A stretch of DNA of 64,000 nt from UBA3210 sp002363635 (GCA_946641515.1 CAMPBT010000001.1:243105-307104); one strand, 5' to 3'. Counted from the stretch's first letter, positions 1 through 8,442 are shown. The notes: generated by a model from the letters alone, not told the origin. Numbers and translations: made by a program.

Positions 1-1
1 T

Positions 2-340
2 CATGATTTACAAATGGAAACAGTCAAGTATCTTGCAAAAGCTTGTTTAGACGCAAAACTAATTAAGACTGAAGAAGAAATCAAGAATTACTACTTCCAT
101 GGTGTATCTCATCATATTGGTTTAGATACTCACGATCCTTACCCAGATAGAACTGAAGGTTTAAAAGCAGGTATGATTATCTCTAATGAACCTGGTTTAT
201 ATTTTAAAGAACTTGGTATTGGAGTCAGAATTGAAGACGATTTATTAATTACAGAAGATGGATGTGAAAACTTATCAAAAGATATTATTAAAGATGTTGA
301 TGAAGTTGAAGCATACATCCAAAAATATATGAATAAATAA
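2..340 (+). CDS. pepP: Xaa-Pro aminopeptidase (M24 family), C-terminal part; 5' end outside window
   Basis: This is the C-terminal 112 codons of a metallo-aminopeptidase of the M24B (aminopeptidase P) family, which removes the N-terminal residue in front of proline in the cytoplasm. The frame is open to the window edge, so the first in-frame ATG (position 14) is not the true start. Three of the five metal ligands expected for the family can be seen: the second His of HGVSHHIG, the Glu of NEPGLY and the Glu of GVRIEDD. The two Asp ligands would lie upstream. The end of the protein (DGCENLS followed by an acidic tail) is typical of the family. The stop is TAA. A separate promoter and leader follow before glnA. 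Confidence 0.9.
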   Translation, partial: HDLQMETVKYLAKACLDAKLIKTEEEIKNYYFHGVSHHIGLDTHDPYPDRTEGLKAGMIISNEPGLYFKELGIGVRIEDDLLITEDGCENLSKDIIKDVDEVEAYIQKYMNK

Positions 341-364
341 ATTACTCCAAAATCATAAAAATTG

Positions 365-393
365 TTTAATTATATTTTATTAAATTATATAAT
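365..393 (+). promoter_or_regulatory. Probable promoter of the glnA-guaA leader transcript
   Basis: A consensus -10 box TATAAT lies at 388-393, with a weak -35 (TTTAAT, 365-370) at 17 bp spacing. It sits about 25 bp before a short leader ORF. No clear GlnR or TnrA operator (TGTNA-N7-TNACA) was recognised nearby. Confidence 0.4.
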
Positions 394-420
394 TTAGACA
401 TAATTGTTGGGGTGAAGACT

Positions 421-504
421 ATGAAAAAGATAATTTCAAAAATTCAGATTATCTCATTAAACAAGGGTATTATCATCTCATCATATTATAATATTGATTT
501 TTAA
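421..504 (+). CDS. Putative 27-residue leader peptide upstream of glnA
   Basis: A short ORF starts at an ATG preceded by a good ribosome binding site (GGGGTGA, 5-6 bp upstream) and ends in TAA exactly where the stem of an intrinsic terminator begins. The predicted peptide starts MKKIISKIQIIS and has nine isoleucines among 27 residues. The arrangement promoter, short ORF, terminator, glnA is that of a transcription attenuator, where ribosome position on the leader decides whether the hairpin forms. I know no such leader for glnA. The isoleucines could simply reflect AT-rich base composition, so the ORF may be chance. Confidence 0.4.
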   Translation: MKKIISKIQIISLNKGIIISSYYNIDF

Positions 505-530
505 GGACCTTTTTAGGTCCTTTTTCTTTT
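503..530 (+). terminator. Intrinsic terminator/attenuator before glnA
   Basis: An 8-bp stem (AAGGACCT at 503-510, AGGTCCTT at 515-522) with a 4-nt loop is followed by a T-rich run to 530. It lies between the leader ORF and glnA and overlaps the leader stop codon. It either ends pepP-side transcription or attenuates glnA. Confidence 0.85.
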
Positions 531-548
531 GTGAAATGGGGTGATTAT

Positions 549-1868
549 ATGACAAAAGAAGAAATCATCGTAGAAGCTAAGAAAGAAAATGTTCGTTATC
601 TAAAACTTCTACTTACTGATATGCTTGGGCAAGTTAAATCAGTAGAAATTCCTTCATCAAAGCTTAAAGAAGCGTTAAATGGTGAAATTGGATTTGATGG
701 TTCATCAATTGAAGGCTTCGTTAGAATTAAAGAAGCTGATATGTATTTAATACCAGATTTAGATACATGGACTATTTTGCCTTTAGAAAGTTCTAAAGAA
801 CTTGGAAAAACTGCACAGTTATTTTGTGATGTAGAAGATTATCATCACAATAAATTTGTCGGTTCTCCTCGTGGAGTATTAAAAAATGCTTTAGAAGAAA
901 TGGAAAAGATGGGCTTTAAACACTTTAATGTCGGTGTAGAACCTGAATTCTATTTATTTAAGAAAGATGAACAAGGCAATTTAATTTATTCGGATAATGG
1001 TTCCTATTTTGATATGGCACCTTTAGGAAATGATGAATCAATTCGACATGAAATAGTTATTGAACTAGAAAAGCTTGGCTTTAATGTCGACGTCTCTCAT
1101 CACGAGGTTGGTCCTGGTCAAAATGAAGTGAACTTTAAATATGATGACGCATTAAAAACTTGCGATCGAATTCAAACCTATAAACAAGTGGTTAAACAAG
1201 TCGCACTTAAGCACGGACTAATTGCTTCTTTTATGCCTAAACCAATTGTCGGTATTGCAGGAAGCGGCATGCATACTAATTGTTCTTTATTTGATGATAA
1301 TGGCAATAATTTATTTTATGATCCTCATGAAGAAAATGGCTTATCTAAATTATGTTTATATTGGATAAGTGGAATTTTAAATAGGGCTAGAGAAATTTCT
1401 GCGATTACTAATCCTACAGTTAATTCATATAAAAGATTAGTACCAGGATATGAAGCTCCTTGCTATATTTGTTGGTCAGATAATAATCGAAGTGCGATGA
1501 TTAGAATTCCCGCTTCTAGAGGTAAAGCAACTAGAACTGAAGTTAGAAACGTTGATCCTACTGCTAACCCATATTTAATGTGTGCAGTTATCTTAAGAGC
1601 AGGCTTAGAAGGAATTAAAAATAAGGAAACAATCATTAAACCTTCTTACGATAATATCTTTGCATTAACTCGTGAAGAAAGAGAAAAACAAGGTATTAAG
1701 AACTTGCCTGAAAACTTAAAAGATGCGATAAAGGAAATGAAACATTCTTCTTTTGTTAAAGAGGTACTTGGAGAACATATCTTTAATAAGTACATTGAAG
1801 CAAAACAATTAGAATGGAAAGAATATAAAGTCTTAGTAACTGATTGGGAAATTAAAAAGTATTTATAG
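549..1868 (+). CDS. glnA: Glutamine synthetase type I (GSI-alpha)
   Basis: Makes glutamine from glutamate, ammonia and ATP in the cytoplasm as a dodecamer. The ATG at 549 (439 residues) is chosen over a GTG at 531 because GGGGTGA lies correctly before it and the length then matches the family (444 in B. subtilis). Visible motifs are GFDGSSIEGF near the N-terminus, GPGQNEVNF and GSGMHTN of the active site, the NPTVNSYKRLVPGYEAP glutamate flap region and RIPASRGKATRTEVR near the C-terminus. The Arg after SSIEGFV corresponds to the feedback-inhibition Arg62 of B. subtilis GlnA, so this is the GSI-alpha type. guaA, which consumes glutamine, follows 8 bp downstream in the same operon. Control is probably through the leader at 421-530. 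Confidence 0.97.
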   Translation: MTKEEIIVEAKKENVRYLKLLLTDMLGQVKSVEIPSSKLKEALNGEIGFDGSSIEGFVRIKEADMYLIPDLDTWTILPLESSKELGKTAQLFCDVEDYHHNKFVGSPRGVLKNALEEMEKMGFKHFNVGVEPEFYLFKKDEQGNLIYSDNGSYFDMAPLGNDESIRHEIVIELEKLGFNVDVSHHEVGPGQNEVNFKYDDALKTCDRIQTYKQVVKQVALKHGLIASFMPKPIVGIAGSGMHTNCSLFDDNGNNLFYDPHEENGLSKLCLYWISGILNRAREISAITNPTVNSYKRLVPGYEAPCYICWSDNNRSAMIRIPASRGKATRTEVRNVDPTANPYLMCAVILRAGLEGIKNKETIIKPSYDNIFALTREEREKQGIKNLPENLKDAIKEMKHSSFVKEVLGEHIFNKYIEAKQLEWKEYKVLVTDWEIKKYL

Positions 1869-1876
1869 GAGAGCTT

Positions 1877-3403
1877 ATGAGAGAAGAAATTTTAGTATTA
1901 GATTTTGGTAGTCAATATAATCAATTACTTGCAAGAAGAATTAGAGATTTAGGTACTTATAGTGAACTTGTCCCTTACGATATTTCTATTGAAGAAATTA
2001 AGAAAAGAAATGTTATTGGTATTGTTTTTTCTGGAGGACCTAACTCTGTTTATGAAGAAGCTTCACCTAAATGTAGAGATGAAATCTTTGATTTAGGTTT
2101 ACCAATTTTAGGCGTATGTTATGGTCATCAATTAATTACTCAACATTTTGGAGGAAACGTTTCTCCTTGTGAAGAAAAAGAATATGGTGCACAACTATTA
2201 TTTAAACAAACTAATTCAGTTTTATTAAGTGATATTCCAGATGAACATTTAGTTTGGATGAGCCATGGAGATCAGGCTATTATTCTTCCAGATGGATTTG
2301 AAGTAGTTGCGTCTACTCAAACTTGTAAAATTGCTGCAATGCAAAATGTAGAAAAGAAGATTTATGGCTTACAATTCCATCCAGAAGTTAGAAATTCTGA
2401 ATATGGATTAAAAATCATCGAAAATTTCGTAAAAAAGGTTTGTTCCTCATCTTCAGAATGGTCAATGAAAACATTTGTTGAAGATAAAGTTAAAGAAATA
2501 AAAAATGAAGTTAAAGATAAGAGAGTCTTACTTGGTATTTCTGGTGGAGTAGACTCAACTGTTGCCGCGACATTAATTCATAAAGCAATCGGTAATCAAT
2601 TAACTTGTATGTTTATTGACCACGGACTACTTAGAGAAGATGAAGCTGACTTAGTCATGGAAAGATTTGCTCGTCACGATATTAACGTTGTTAAGATTGA
2701 TGCTTCTGACATCTTCTTAGGTAGACTAAAAGGAGTTGTTGAACCAGAACAAAAACGTAAAATTATCGGTAATACCTTTGTTGAAGTCTTCGATAAAGAA
2801 AGTGCAAAAATTGGCGATTATTCATATTTAGGACAAGGTACTTTATATACAGATATTATTGAATCTGGTACTAAGACCGCTCAAAAGATTAAATCACATC
2901 ATAATGTCGGTGGTCTTCCTAAAGAAATGAAATTTAAATTACTTGAACCTTTAAAAGAATTATTTAAAGATGAAGTAAGAAAAGTTGGTCTTGAACTTGG
3001 ACTTGATGAAGAACTTGTTATGAGACAACCTTTCCCAGGACCTGGATTATCCATTAGAATCATTGGTGAAATTACTGAAGAAAAACTTAGAATGGCAAGA
3101 CATTCTGATTTAATCTTAAGAGAAGAATTCCATAAAGCAGGCTTAGATAAAACAGTATGGCAATATTTTACAGTTATTACTGCAAATAAATCAGTTGGTG
3201 TTATGGGTGACCAAAGAACATATGAATATACATGCGCTGTTAGAGCGGTAACTTCTATTGATGGTATGAGTGCAGATTTTGCACGAGTACCTTACGAAGT
3301 GCTTGCAGTAATAGCTTCAAGAATTATTAATGAAGTTTCTGGATTAAATAGAGTAGTCTATGATATTACTTCTAAGCCTCCAGGAACAATTGAATGGGAG
3401 TAG
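1877..3403 (+). CDS. guaA: GMP synthase (glutamine-hydrolysing)
   Basis: Converts XMP to GMP with ATP and glutamine as nitrogen donor. The N-terminal class I amidotransferase domain has the oxyanion and nucleophile motifs GGPNSVYEE and GVCYGHQ (catalytic Cys) and the His-Glu pair in LQFHPEV. The ATP pyrophosphatase domain has the PP-loop SGGVDST, and the dimerisation domain ends in KPPGTIEWE as in other GuaA proteins. The length of 508 residues is normal. The start is supported by AGGAG 5 bp upstream. It is co-transcribed with glnA, so the enzyme that makes glutamine is coupled to one that uses it, and a strong terminator follows. Confidence 0.98.
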   Translation: MREEILVLDFGSQYNQLLARRIRDLGTYSELVPYDISIEEIKKRNVIGIVFSGGPNSVYEEASPKCRDEIFDLGLPILGVCYGHQLITQHFGGNVSPCEEKEYGAQLLFKQTNSVLLSDIPDEHLVWMSHGDQAIILPDGFEVVASTQTCKIAAMQNVEKKIYGLQFHPEVRNSEYGLKIIENFVKKVCSSSSEWSMKTFVEDKVKEIKNEVKDKRVLLGISGGVDSTVAATLIHKAIGNQLTCMFIDHGLLREDEADLVMERFARHDINVVKIDASDIFLGRLKGVVEPEQKRKIIGNTFVEVFDKESAKIGDYSYLGQGTLYTDIIESGTKTAQKIKSHHNVGGLPKEMKFKLLEPLKELFKDEVRKVGLELGLDEELVMRQPFPGPGLSIRIIGEITEEKLRMARHSDLILREEFHKAGLDKTVWQYFTVITANKSVGVMGDQRTYEYTCAVRAVTSIDGMSADFARVPYEVLAVIASRIINEVSGLNRVVYDITSKPPGTIEWE

Positions 3404-3411
3404 TTTATCTT

Positions 3412-3439
3412 AAAAAATGGGAGTTTCTCCCATTTTTTT
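3412..3439 (+). terminator. Terminator of the glnA-guaA operon
   Basis: A perfect 12-bp stem (3412-3423 with 3427-3438) around a TTT loop, ending in a T run. Confidence 0.95.
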
Positions 3440-3476
3440 AATGAAATCTTTGCCCTTTTATTTCATAATATAAACT

Positions 3477-4061
3477 ATGAGTATTGCATTAAAAGAACAA
3501 GAAACATTTGAAAATTTAGATATTAAAGATAGAGATTTTTATCTTTATGATTTTGCAGGATGCAAATTCTTTAATTGTACTTTTACTAACTGTAAATTTA
3601 ATTCATGTTCATTCTCAACTTGTGAATTTAATAACTGCAAAATTATTAATCCTATATTTACTAATAGTAGAGCAAAATTCTTATCTTTTAATGAATCTAC
3701 TTTATTTGGAATTAATTGGACTATGCTTACGACAAATGTTGGTTATCGTAATCCCTTAAATTCAATTCATAAATGTGTTTTAAAATATAATTATTTTACT
3801 CAAATGAATTTAATTAAATTTAATTTTGATGAATCGATAATCATTAATACTGAGTTTGATCATTGTGAAATGTCATCTGCATCTTTTAAATATTGTGATT
3901 TAACTGCTTCTACTTTTACTAATTCATCATTAACTAGAGCAAATTTTAAAAATGCTAGAGGATATATGATAGATATTCGTACTTGTAGTGTTGCGAAAGC
4001 TACTTTTTCTTATCCAGATGTCACTAATTTATTAGTCTCGTTAGATATTAATATTGAATAA
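3477..4061 (+). CDS. Pentapeptide-repeat protein
   Basis: A 194-residue protein in which every fifth residue is Phe or Leu within A/C/S/N-x-F steps (for example CKFFNC, CTFTNC, CSFSTC, CEFNNC). This pattern forms a right-handed quadrilateral beta helix. A run of repeats at about residues 20-60 is interrupted by a 55-residue less regular stretch and resumes at about 115-165. Cys at the i-2 position is unusually frequent. Pentapeptide proteins include gyrase-protecting DNA mimics (Qnr/MfpA type) and many of unknown role, and nothing here decides between them. There is no ribosome binding site before the ATG and a CATAAT box ends 7 bp upstream, so the mRNA may be leaderless. It is monocistronic, with terminators on both sides. 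Confidence 0.85.
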   Translation: MSIALKEQETFENLDIKDRDFYLYDFAGCKFFNCTFTNCKFNSCSFSTCEFNNCKIINPIFTNSRAKFLSFNESTLFGINWTMLTTNVGYRNPLNSIHKCVLKYNYFTQMNLIKFNFDESIIINTEFDHCEMSSASFKYCDLTASTFTNSSLTRANFKNARGYMIDIRTCSVAKATFSYPDVTNLLVSLDINIE

Positions 4062-4066
4062 TCTAA

Positions 4067-4100
4067 AAAAATATCTCTTTTTGTAGAGGTATTTTTATTT
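4067..4100 (+). terminator. Terminator after the pentapeptide-repeat gene
   Basis: An 8-bp stem ATATCTCT/AGAGGTAT (one G-T pair), extended by A/T pairs, followed by a long T-rich run. Confidence 0.85.
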
Positions 4101-4185
4101 TTAAGTTATATTTATTAACGGAATTATCACTTTTAAATTTATTTTCAATAAATTAGAATGTAATAGATAAAGGGAGGGGGAAGTT

Positions 4186-5010
4186 ATGGAATTAATTGTT
4201 ACTATTTCAGAAATAAATGAACTTGAATTATTTTCTAATGCTTCTAGTTTTTTAATTAACTCAAAAGTCTATGCTTCTTTAGAATATAAAACTGCTAATA
4301 ATAATACTATTTTTAGATTAGTAAAGAAGATTAAAGAACTTAATAAGAAAGCTTATATTCTTATTGATAAACTAATGTTTGATGAAGAATATCCTAAATT
4401 AATTTCTTTTATTAATAAAATAGAAAAAGAAGGAGTAGATGGTTATTTCTTTTCGGATTTAGGCGTTTATGAACTTCTTGATGAACTTGGTTTAAAAGAT
4501 AAAGCTATCTATTATTCTCAAACTCAAATTGTATCTACTATGGAAGGTAGACAATATTTTTCATTAGGAATGAAAGGTATCTTTGCAAGTAGATATTTAT
4601 CATATGAAAAAGTTAAAGAATTAATTAAAGATGTTAACCTTGGTTTAAGAATCTTTGGCTACCATAATTTATTTTATTCTAGAAGAGGTTTATTAACTGC
4701 ATATAAAGAAGAATTTAATTTAAGTGGTAGATACGATAGAACTGATAACTATACAATTAAAGAAATGAAAAGAGATGTTAAAAATCCTATTTTTGAAGAT
4801 ACTAATGGAACATACATCTTTACTGACTATATTGATAATCATTTCAGTGAACTTGATGAACTTAACTCTTTAGGCTTATCATATGGTCTTATTGATACTA
4901 ATTTATTAGATGATTCTTTAAAAATTCAATTAAATGATGCTTTAGTAAATTATTCTAAAGAATTTAATTCTGAAAAAAGAATTATTGATACATATAAGGT
5001 AGCTGAATAG
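4186..5010 (+). CDS. U32 family protein, TrhP1/YrrN-like (cysteine-free partner)
   Basis: A 274-residue protein with the TIM-barrel-like layout of U32 family proteins, but lacking the cysteine cluster of its downstream neighbour. The stretch GYHNLFYSRRGLLTAY matches the corresponding region of YrrN-type proteins. In B. subtilis the adjacent pair yrrN-yrrO (trhP1-trhP2) is needed for prephenate-dependent 5-hydroxyuridine formation at tRNA wobble U34. Here too the two genes are adjacent (1-bp gap), so the same role is inferred. AAAGGGAGGGGGA is a very strong ribosome binding site. The protein is shorter than I expect for YrrN (about 309 residues). Confidence 0.75.
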   Translation: MELIVTISEINELELFSNASSFLINSKVYASLEYKTANNNTIFRLVKKIKELNKKAYILIDKLMFDEEYPKLISFINKIEKEGVDGYFFSDLGVYELLDELGLKDKAIYYSQTQIVSTMEGRQYFSLGMKGIFASRYLSYEKVKELIKDVNLGLRIFGYHNLFYSRRGLLTAYKEEFNLSGRYDRTDNYTIKEMKRDVKNPIFEDTNGTYIFTDYIDNHFSELDELNSLGLSYGLIDTNLLDDSLKIQLNDALVNYSKEFNSEKRIIDTYKVAE

Positions 5011-5011
5011 T

Positions 5012-6193
5012 ATGAAGAAAATTGAATTACTTGCACCTGCTGGTGACTTAGAAAAATTAAAAATTGATGTTCTTTATGGAGCAGACGCTGTATATATTGG
5101 CGGTAAAGCTTTCTCTTTAAGAGCAGGGGCTACTAACTTTACTAAAGAAGATATGATTGAAGGCGTTAAATTTGCTCATGAACACGGAGTAAAGGTTCAC
5201 GTTACTTTTAACATTTACCCAAATGATGGGGATGAAAAAAAGATTGATGAATATTTATTAGAACTTGATGAAATTGGAGTAGACGCTATTATTGTTTCTT
5301 CATTATATGTCATTAATAGAGCAAAAGCATTAGGTGTTCATTATGAACTCCATTCATCTACTCAAGAATCTACTACATCTTCTTATGCTGTAAATTTTTG
5401 GGCAAAACAGGGATGTGCTAGAGCAGTTCTTGGTAGAGAAGCAACCTTAGAAGAAATTAAAAGAATTAGAGAAAAGACTAAAACTGATATTGAAGTCTTT
5501 ATTCACGGTGCGATGTGCTGCTCAGTTTCTGGTAGATGTACTCTATCAAATTACTACACTAAGAGAGATGCAAATAAAGGAGCATGTTCTCATCCTTGTA
5601 GATGGACATATTCTTTATATAGAAACGATAAGAAAGTTACTGATGAATTCTTACTTGGCTCTAAAGATTTAATGACAGTTGATTATATTAAAGATTTAAT
5701 TGAGATCGGTGTTTCATCTTTAAAGATTGAAGGCAGAATGAAATCAGTTAATTATCTAGCGCATGTTGTTAAAACCTATCGTAAATTAATCGATGATATT
5801 TATGATAATAAAGTCAAAGGTTATGAAGAATATGAAAATGAAATTGCCCAATCTGGCAATAGATCATTTACAAAAGCTTGGATTAAAGGATATACAGATC
5901 ATAACGATTTAATTTATTCTTTCTCCAATACTCCATTACAAAACTACTTAGGTATGATTCTTGATTATGATAAAGAGAAACATATGTGTTTACTTCAAGC
6001 TAAGAACCCATTTAATGTTGGAGATGTAATTGAACTTGTTTCTTTTAAAAAAGATGTAAGATCATTTATAGTTACTAAATTAATTGATGAAAAAGGAAAT
6101 GATGTTCAAAGTGCGAATAACCCATTCTTTACATATTGGGTAGAAATACCTTATGAAGTAGAGAAATATGAAATTCTAAGAAAAACCATTTAA
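5012..6193 (+). CDS. U32 family tRNA 5-hydroxyuridine synthesis protein, TrhP2/YrrO-like
   Basis: A 393-residue member of peptidase family U32, now known to act in tRNA modification rather than proteolysis. The start MKKIELLAPAGDLEKL and the family signature EVFIHGAMCCSVSGRC are clear. Four cysteines, C169, C176, C192 and C196 (the last two in GACSHPCRW), fit the Fe-S-binding set of TrhP-type U32 proteins. The ATG lies 1 bp after the stop of the upstream U32 gene, so translation is probably coupled. Prephenate, needed as the precursor in the known pathway, would have to come from genes outside this window. Confidence 0.88.
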   Translation: MKKIELLAPAGDLEKLKIDVLYGADAVYIGGKAFSLRAGATNFTKEDMIEGVKFAHEHGVKVHVTFNIYPNDGDEKKIDEYLLELDEIGVDAIIVSSLYVINRAKALGVHYELHSSTQESTTSSYAVNFWAKQGCARAVLGREATLEEIKRIREKTKTDIEVFIHGAMCCSVSGRCTLSNYYTKRDANKGACSHPCRWTYSLYRNDKKVTDEFLLGSKDLMTVDYIKDLIEIGVSSLKIEGRMKSVNYLAHVVKTYRKLIDDIYDNKVKGYEEYENEIAQSGNRSFTKAWIKGYTDHNDLIYSFSNTPLQNYLGMILDYDKEKHMCLLQAKNPFNVGDVIELVSFKKDVRSFIVTKLIDEKGNDVQSANNPFFTYWVEIPYEVEKYEILRKTI

Positions 6194-6195
6194 AA

Positions 6196-6234
6196 AGGGG
6201 CTGTTAAGAAAAAGTTTCTAACAGCTTTTCTTTT
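6196..6234 (+). terminator. Terminator after the U32 pair
   Basis: A GCTGTTA/TAACAGC stem (6200-6206 with 6219-6225) with a 12-nt loop, followed by TTTTCTTTT. Confidence 0.85.
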
Positions 6235-6235
6235 A

Positions 6236-6632
6236 CAAATAAAAGCATTATTTAATGCAACAATACTTAAAACTAGTCGAATATTTTGAAGATAATATAG
6301 AATAAAAAGTCTCCTCAAAGCATAAATGAGAGGGAGTTACTTAACAATGTAATTGTTAAGAAAAAAAGTAAATTAAAAAATGCCTAAATTAGGTAATTTT
6401 TGATTATTCTATATTAATGCTACACATAATGTAAAAATGGTTGGTCAAATATGTAGCTGAAACAACACTAAAAAAATCTTTAATGAAATTAGGAATATCT
6501 AAATATAAATTAATTGAAGAATTACCTGAATACTTGGTAAGCTGTATGTCTCATTGACCAGCTTCTGATGTAGCATGTGCATTCCCACATCATTCTATAT
6601 TAGATAAAAGGCGTTAAAAAGCCTATAAAAGG
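6236..6632. other. Gene-poor decayed region between U32 pair and tRNA-Glu
   Basis: About 400 bases without a credible intact gene. It holds a perfect 9-bp inverted repeat CTTAACAAT/ATTGTTAAG (6340-6348, 6352-6360) followed by an A-rich run, and a short coding-like remnant described separately. No further gene or known RNA was recognised. Confidence 0.5.
6435..6617 (+). pseudogene. Coding-like remnant with in-frame TGA (unidentified)
   Basis: Translation gives a 40-codon protein-like segment (KWLVKYVAETTLKKSLMKLG and onward), then TGA at 6555-6557, then 19 more codons ending in TAA. There is no start codon with a ribosome binding site, and a TAA directly precedes it. It looks like the debris of a former gene, possibly mobile. 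I cannot name the family. It is of interest mainly because TGA appears inside the frame while no intact gene here uses TGA. Confidence 0.3.
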
Positions 6633-6674
6633 TAAGAAAAAGGCTTGATACGTTGTTTTCATTGTATCAAACCT
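6633..6674 (-). terminator. Terminator of tRNA-Glu transcript
   Basis: On the minus strand an 11-bp stem (6664-6674 with 6641-6651, one G-T pair) is followed by TTTTTCTT, directly downstream of the tRNA. Confidence 0.85.
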
Positions 6675-6686
6675 ATGCTTTCAATA

Positions 6687-6763
6687 TGGTGACCTATACC
6701 GGATTCGAACCGGTGAATGATACCTTGAGAGGGTACTGAGTTAAGCCGCTTCTCCAATAGGCC
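6687..6763 (-). tRNA. tRNA-Glu (anticodon CTC)
   Basis: A 77-nt cloverleaf with encoded CCA. The acceptor stem is GGCCTAT/ATAGGTC with a G-T second pair and discriminator A, as in Firmicutes tRNA-Glu. The anticodon stem GTACC/GGTAT closes the loop CTCTCAA, giving anticodon CTC. The T arm is ACCGG-TTCGAAT-CCGGT. It has its own promoter and terminator. In a genome this AT-rich GAG is the minor Glu codon, so a second tRNA-Glu(TTC) should exist elsewhere. Confidence 0.93.
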
Positions 6764-6776
6764 AAGTACGTTATTA

Positions 6777-6806
6777 ATTATATATAATTAATGGATGATT
6801 TTTCAA
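6777..6806 (-). promoter_or_regulatory. Promoter of tRNA-Glu
   Basis: On the minus strand TTGAAA (6801-6806) and TATAAT (6777-6782) are 18 bp apart, just upstream of the tRNA. Confidence 0.75.
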
Positions 6807-6810
6807 TAAT

Positions 6811-6842
6811 AAAAGTGTGATAGAGATATTTCTACCACACTT
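6811..6842 (-). terminator. Terminator of malQ
   Basis: An 11-bp stem (6831-6841 with 6814-6824, one G-T pair) followed by a T run on the minus strand, 22 bp past the malQ stop. Confidence 0.85.
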
Positions 6843-6864
6843 TATAGCCTTTATAGATTATTAA

Positions 6865-8442
6865 TTAATCACGACCAGCTTCTTTAGTCATTACTGCTAA
6901 GTGATTTGCAAATTCTGGAGTTAAATCTTCTTTTAATAATCTAAACTGCCAGTTACCTGCTGCTCTACCTGGTGTGTTCATTCTTGTCCACTTATCCATG
7001 TGTAATAAATCTTGAGGAGTGAAGATAACAACGTTTGCTCTTGATCTCATTAATGAACCAATCATTGTATCTAAGATATCTTTATCATCCCAAATGCAAA
7101 GATAATCTTTCATTGCGGATTTGAGTTTAGGATGTTCTTCGATGAAGTTGAGTTCAACATCATTATCGTGAGTACCAATATACGCAACACAATTTTCTTC
7201 ATAATTATGAGGTAAGAATGGAGAGAGAAGTTTTGCTTCTTTGAATTGTCTTGGCGTAACACAATTTGTAAAATCAGGTCCATTACATTCGTTTGGATCA
7301 TCTTTATAATATTCACCTTCGAGATGTCTATCGTAATCACCAAATGCGAATTGATATAACTTCATACCTGGGAAACCAGTTTTTTCTTTGAGTTCTTTAA
7401 CTTCTTTTGTGATGACACCTAAGTCTTCTGCAATAATTTCAACTTTCTTAGTAACAGGTTTTAAAGCTTCGAATAAATCGTATCCTGGACCTTTTACCCA
7501 TTCACCATTGATTGCAGTTTCTTCTCCAAATGGTACCGACCAATATGATTCGAAACCTCTAAAGTGGTCAATTCTGATGCAATCAAATAATTTACCTGCT
7601 GCTTGAACTCTTTTCTTCCACCAGTAGTAGTTCATAGCTTTGAGTTTATCCCAATCATATAATGGGTTACCCCATAATTGACCAGTTGCAGAGAAGAAAT
7701 CTGGTGGTACGCCTGCAACCTTAGTAGGCCTTCTATTTTGATCTAATTGGAAGAGCTTTGGATGTGCCCAAACATCAGCAGAGTCAAGTGAAACGTAAAT
7801 AGGCATATCACCGATAATCTTGATACCACGTCTATTTGCGTGAGCTTTTAACTTCTTATATTGTTTAAATGCTTCGTATTGTAAGAAAATCCAAAACTTG
7901 TATTCATCTAAATGAGCTTCTTTAACTTCTCTTACTTTTGATTTGATGTGTAATCTATATGGCCTTTTCCATTCTTGGAATGATTTGCCATCATGGATAC
8001 CTTTAAGTAACATAAAACAAGCATAATCTTCTAACCAATATTTTTGTTTATGATAGAATTTTTGAATTTCTGCTTCTTCTTTTTCATAACCTCTATTATA
8101 TGCGAGGCGAAGAGCATCGAATCTTTCATTATAGACTTTACCATAGTCTACGTAACGAGGATTGCTTCCTCCTTTAACTTTTCTTGCTTCTTTTGTAGTT
8201 AATAAACCTTCTGTTACAAGAATATCTAAATCAATAAAATATGGGTTTAATGCAAATGCTGAGAAACTCTGGTATGGTGAGTCACCATATGAAGTTGGGT
8301 TTAAAGGAAGCATCTGCCAATATTTTTGTTTAGAACTTGCGAGGAATTTTACAAAAGAATGCGCTTCTTTACCAAAAGTACCAATACCATGTTTGCTTGG
8401 TAAAGAAGATACATGTAATAAAATACCTGAACCTTTTTCCAT
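6865..8442 (-). CDS. malQ: 4-alpha-glucanotransferase (amylomaltase, GH77)
   Basis: Transfers alpha-1,4-glucan segments between maltodextrins in the cytoplasm. The protein has 525 residues, normal for the family. The N-terminus GILLHVSSLPSKHGIGTFG and QMLPLNPTSYGDSPYQS are standard GH77 signatures. The catalytic triad is visible as the nucleophile Asp in RIDHFRGF, the acid/base Glu in IIAEDLG and the transition-state Asp in IGTHDND. AAGGAG lies 14 bp before the ATG, farther than usual, but no other in-frame start exists. It stands alone rather than beside a glycogen phosphorylase or maltose transporter, so its partners must be elsewhere. Confidence 0.96.
   Translation of the reverse strand: MEKGSGILLHVSSLPSKHGIGTFGKEAHSFVKFLASSKQKYWQMLPLNPTSYGDSPYQSFSAFALNPYFIDLDILVTEGLLTTKEARKVKGGSNPRYVDYGKVYNERFDALRLAYNRGYEKEEAEIQKFYHKQKYWLEDYACFMLLKGIHDGKSFQEWKRPYRLHIKSKVREVKEAHLDEYKFWIFLQYEAFKQYKKLKAHANRRGIKIIGDMPIYVSLDSADVWAHPKLFQLDQNRRPTKVAGVPPDFFSATGQLWGNPLYDWDKLKAMNYYWWKKRVQAAGKLFDCIRIDHFRGFESYWSVPFGEETAINGEWVKGPGYDLFEALKPVTKKVEIIAEDLGVITKEVKELKEKTGFPGMKLYQFAFGDYDRHLEGEYYKDDPNECNGPDFTNCVTPRQFKEAKLLSPFLPHNYEENCVAYIGTHDNDVELNFIEEHPKLKSAMKDYLCIWDDKDILDTMIGSLMRSRANVVIFTPQDLLHMDKWTRMNTPGRAAGNWQFRLLKEDLTPEFANHLAVMTKEAGRD

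Noticed and set aside
6555..6557. TGA as a tryptophan codon (Mollicutes code 4)
   Set aside because: All intact genes read fully with TGG as Trp and none contains an in-frame TGA. The only in-frame TGA is in a doubtful remnant, so reassignment is not shown, only non-use.
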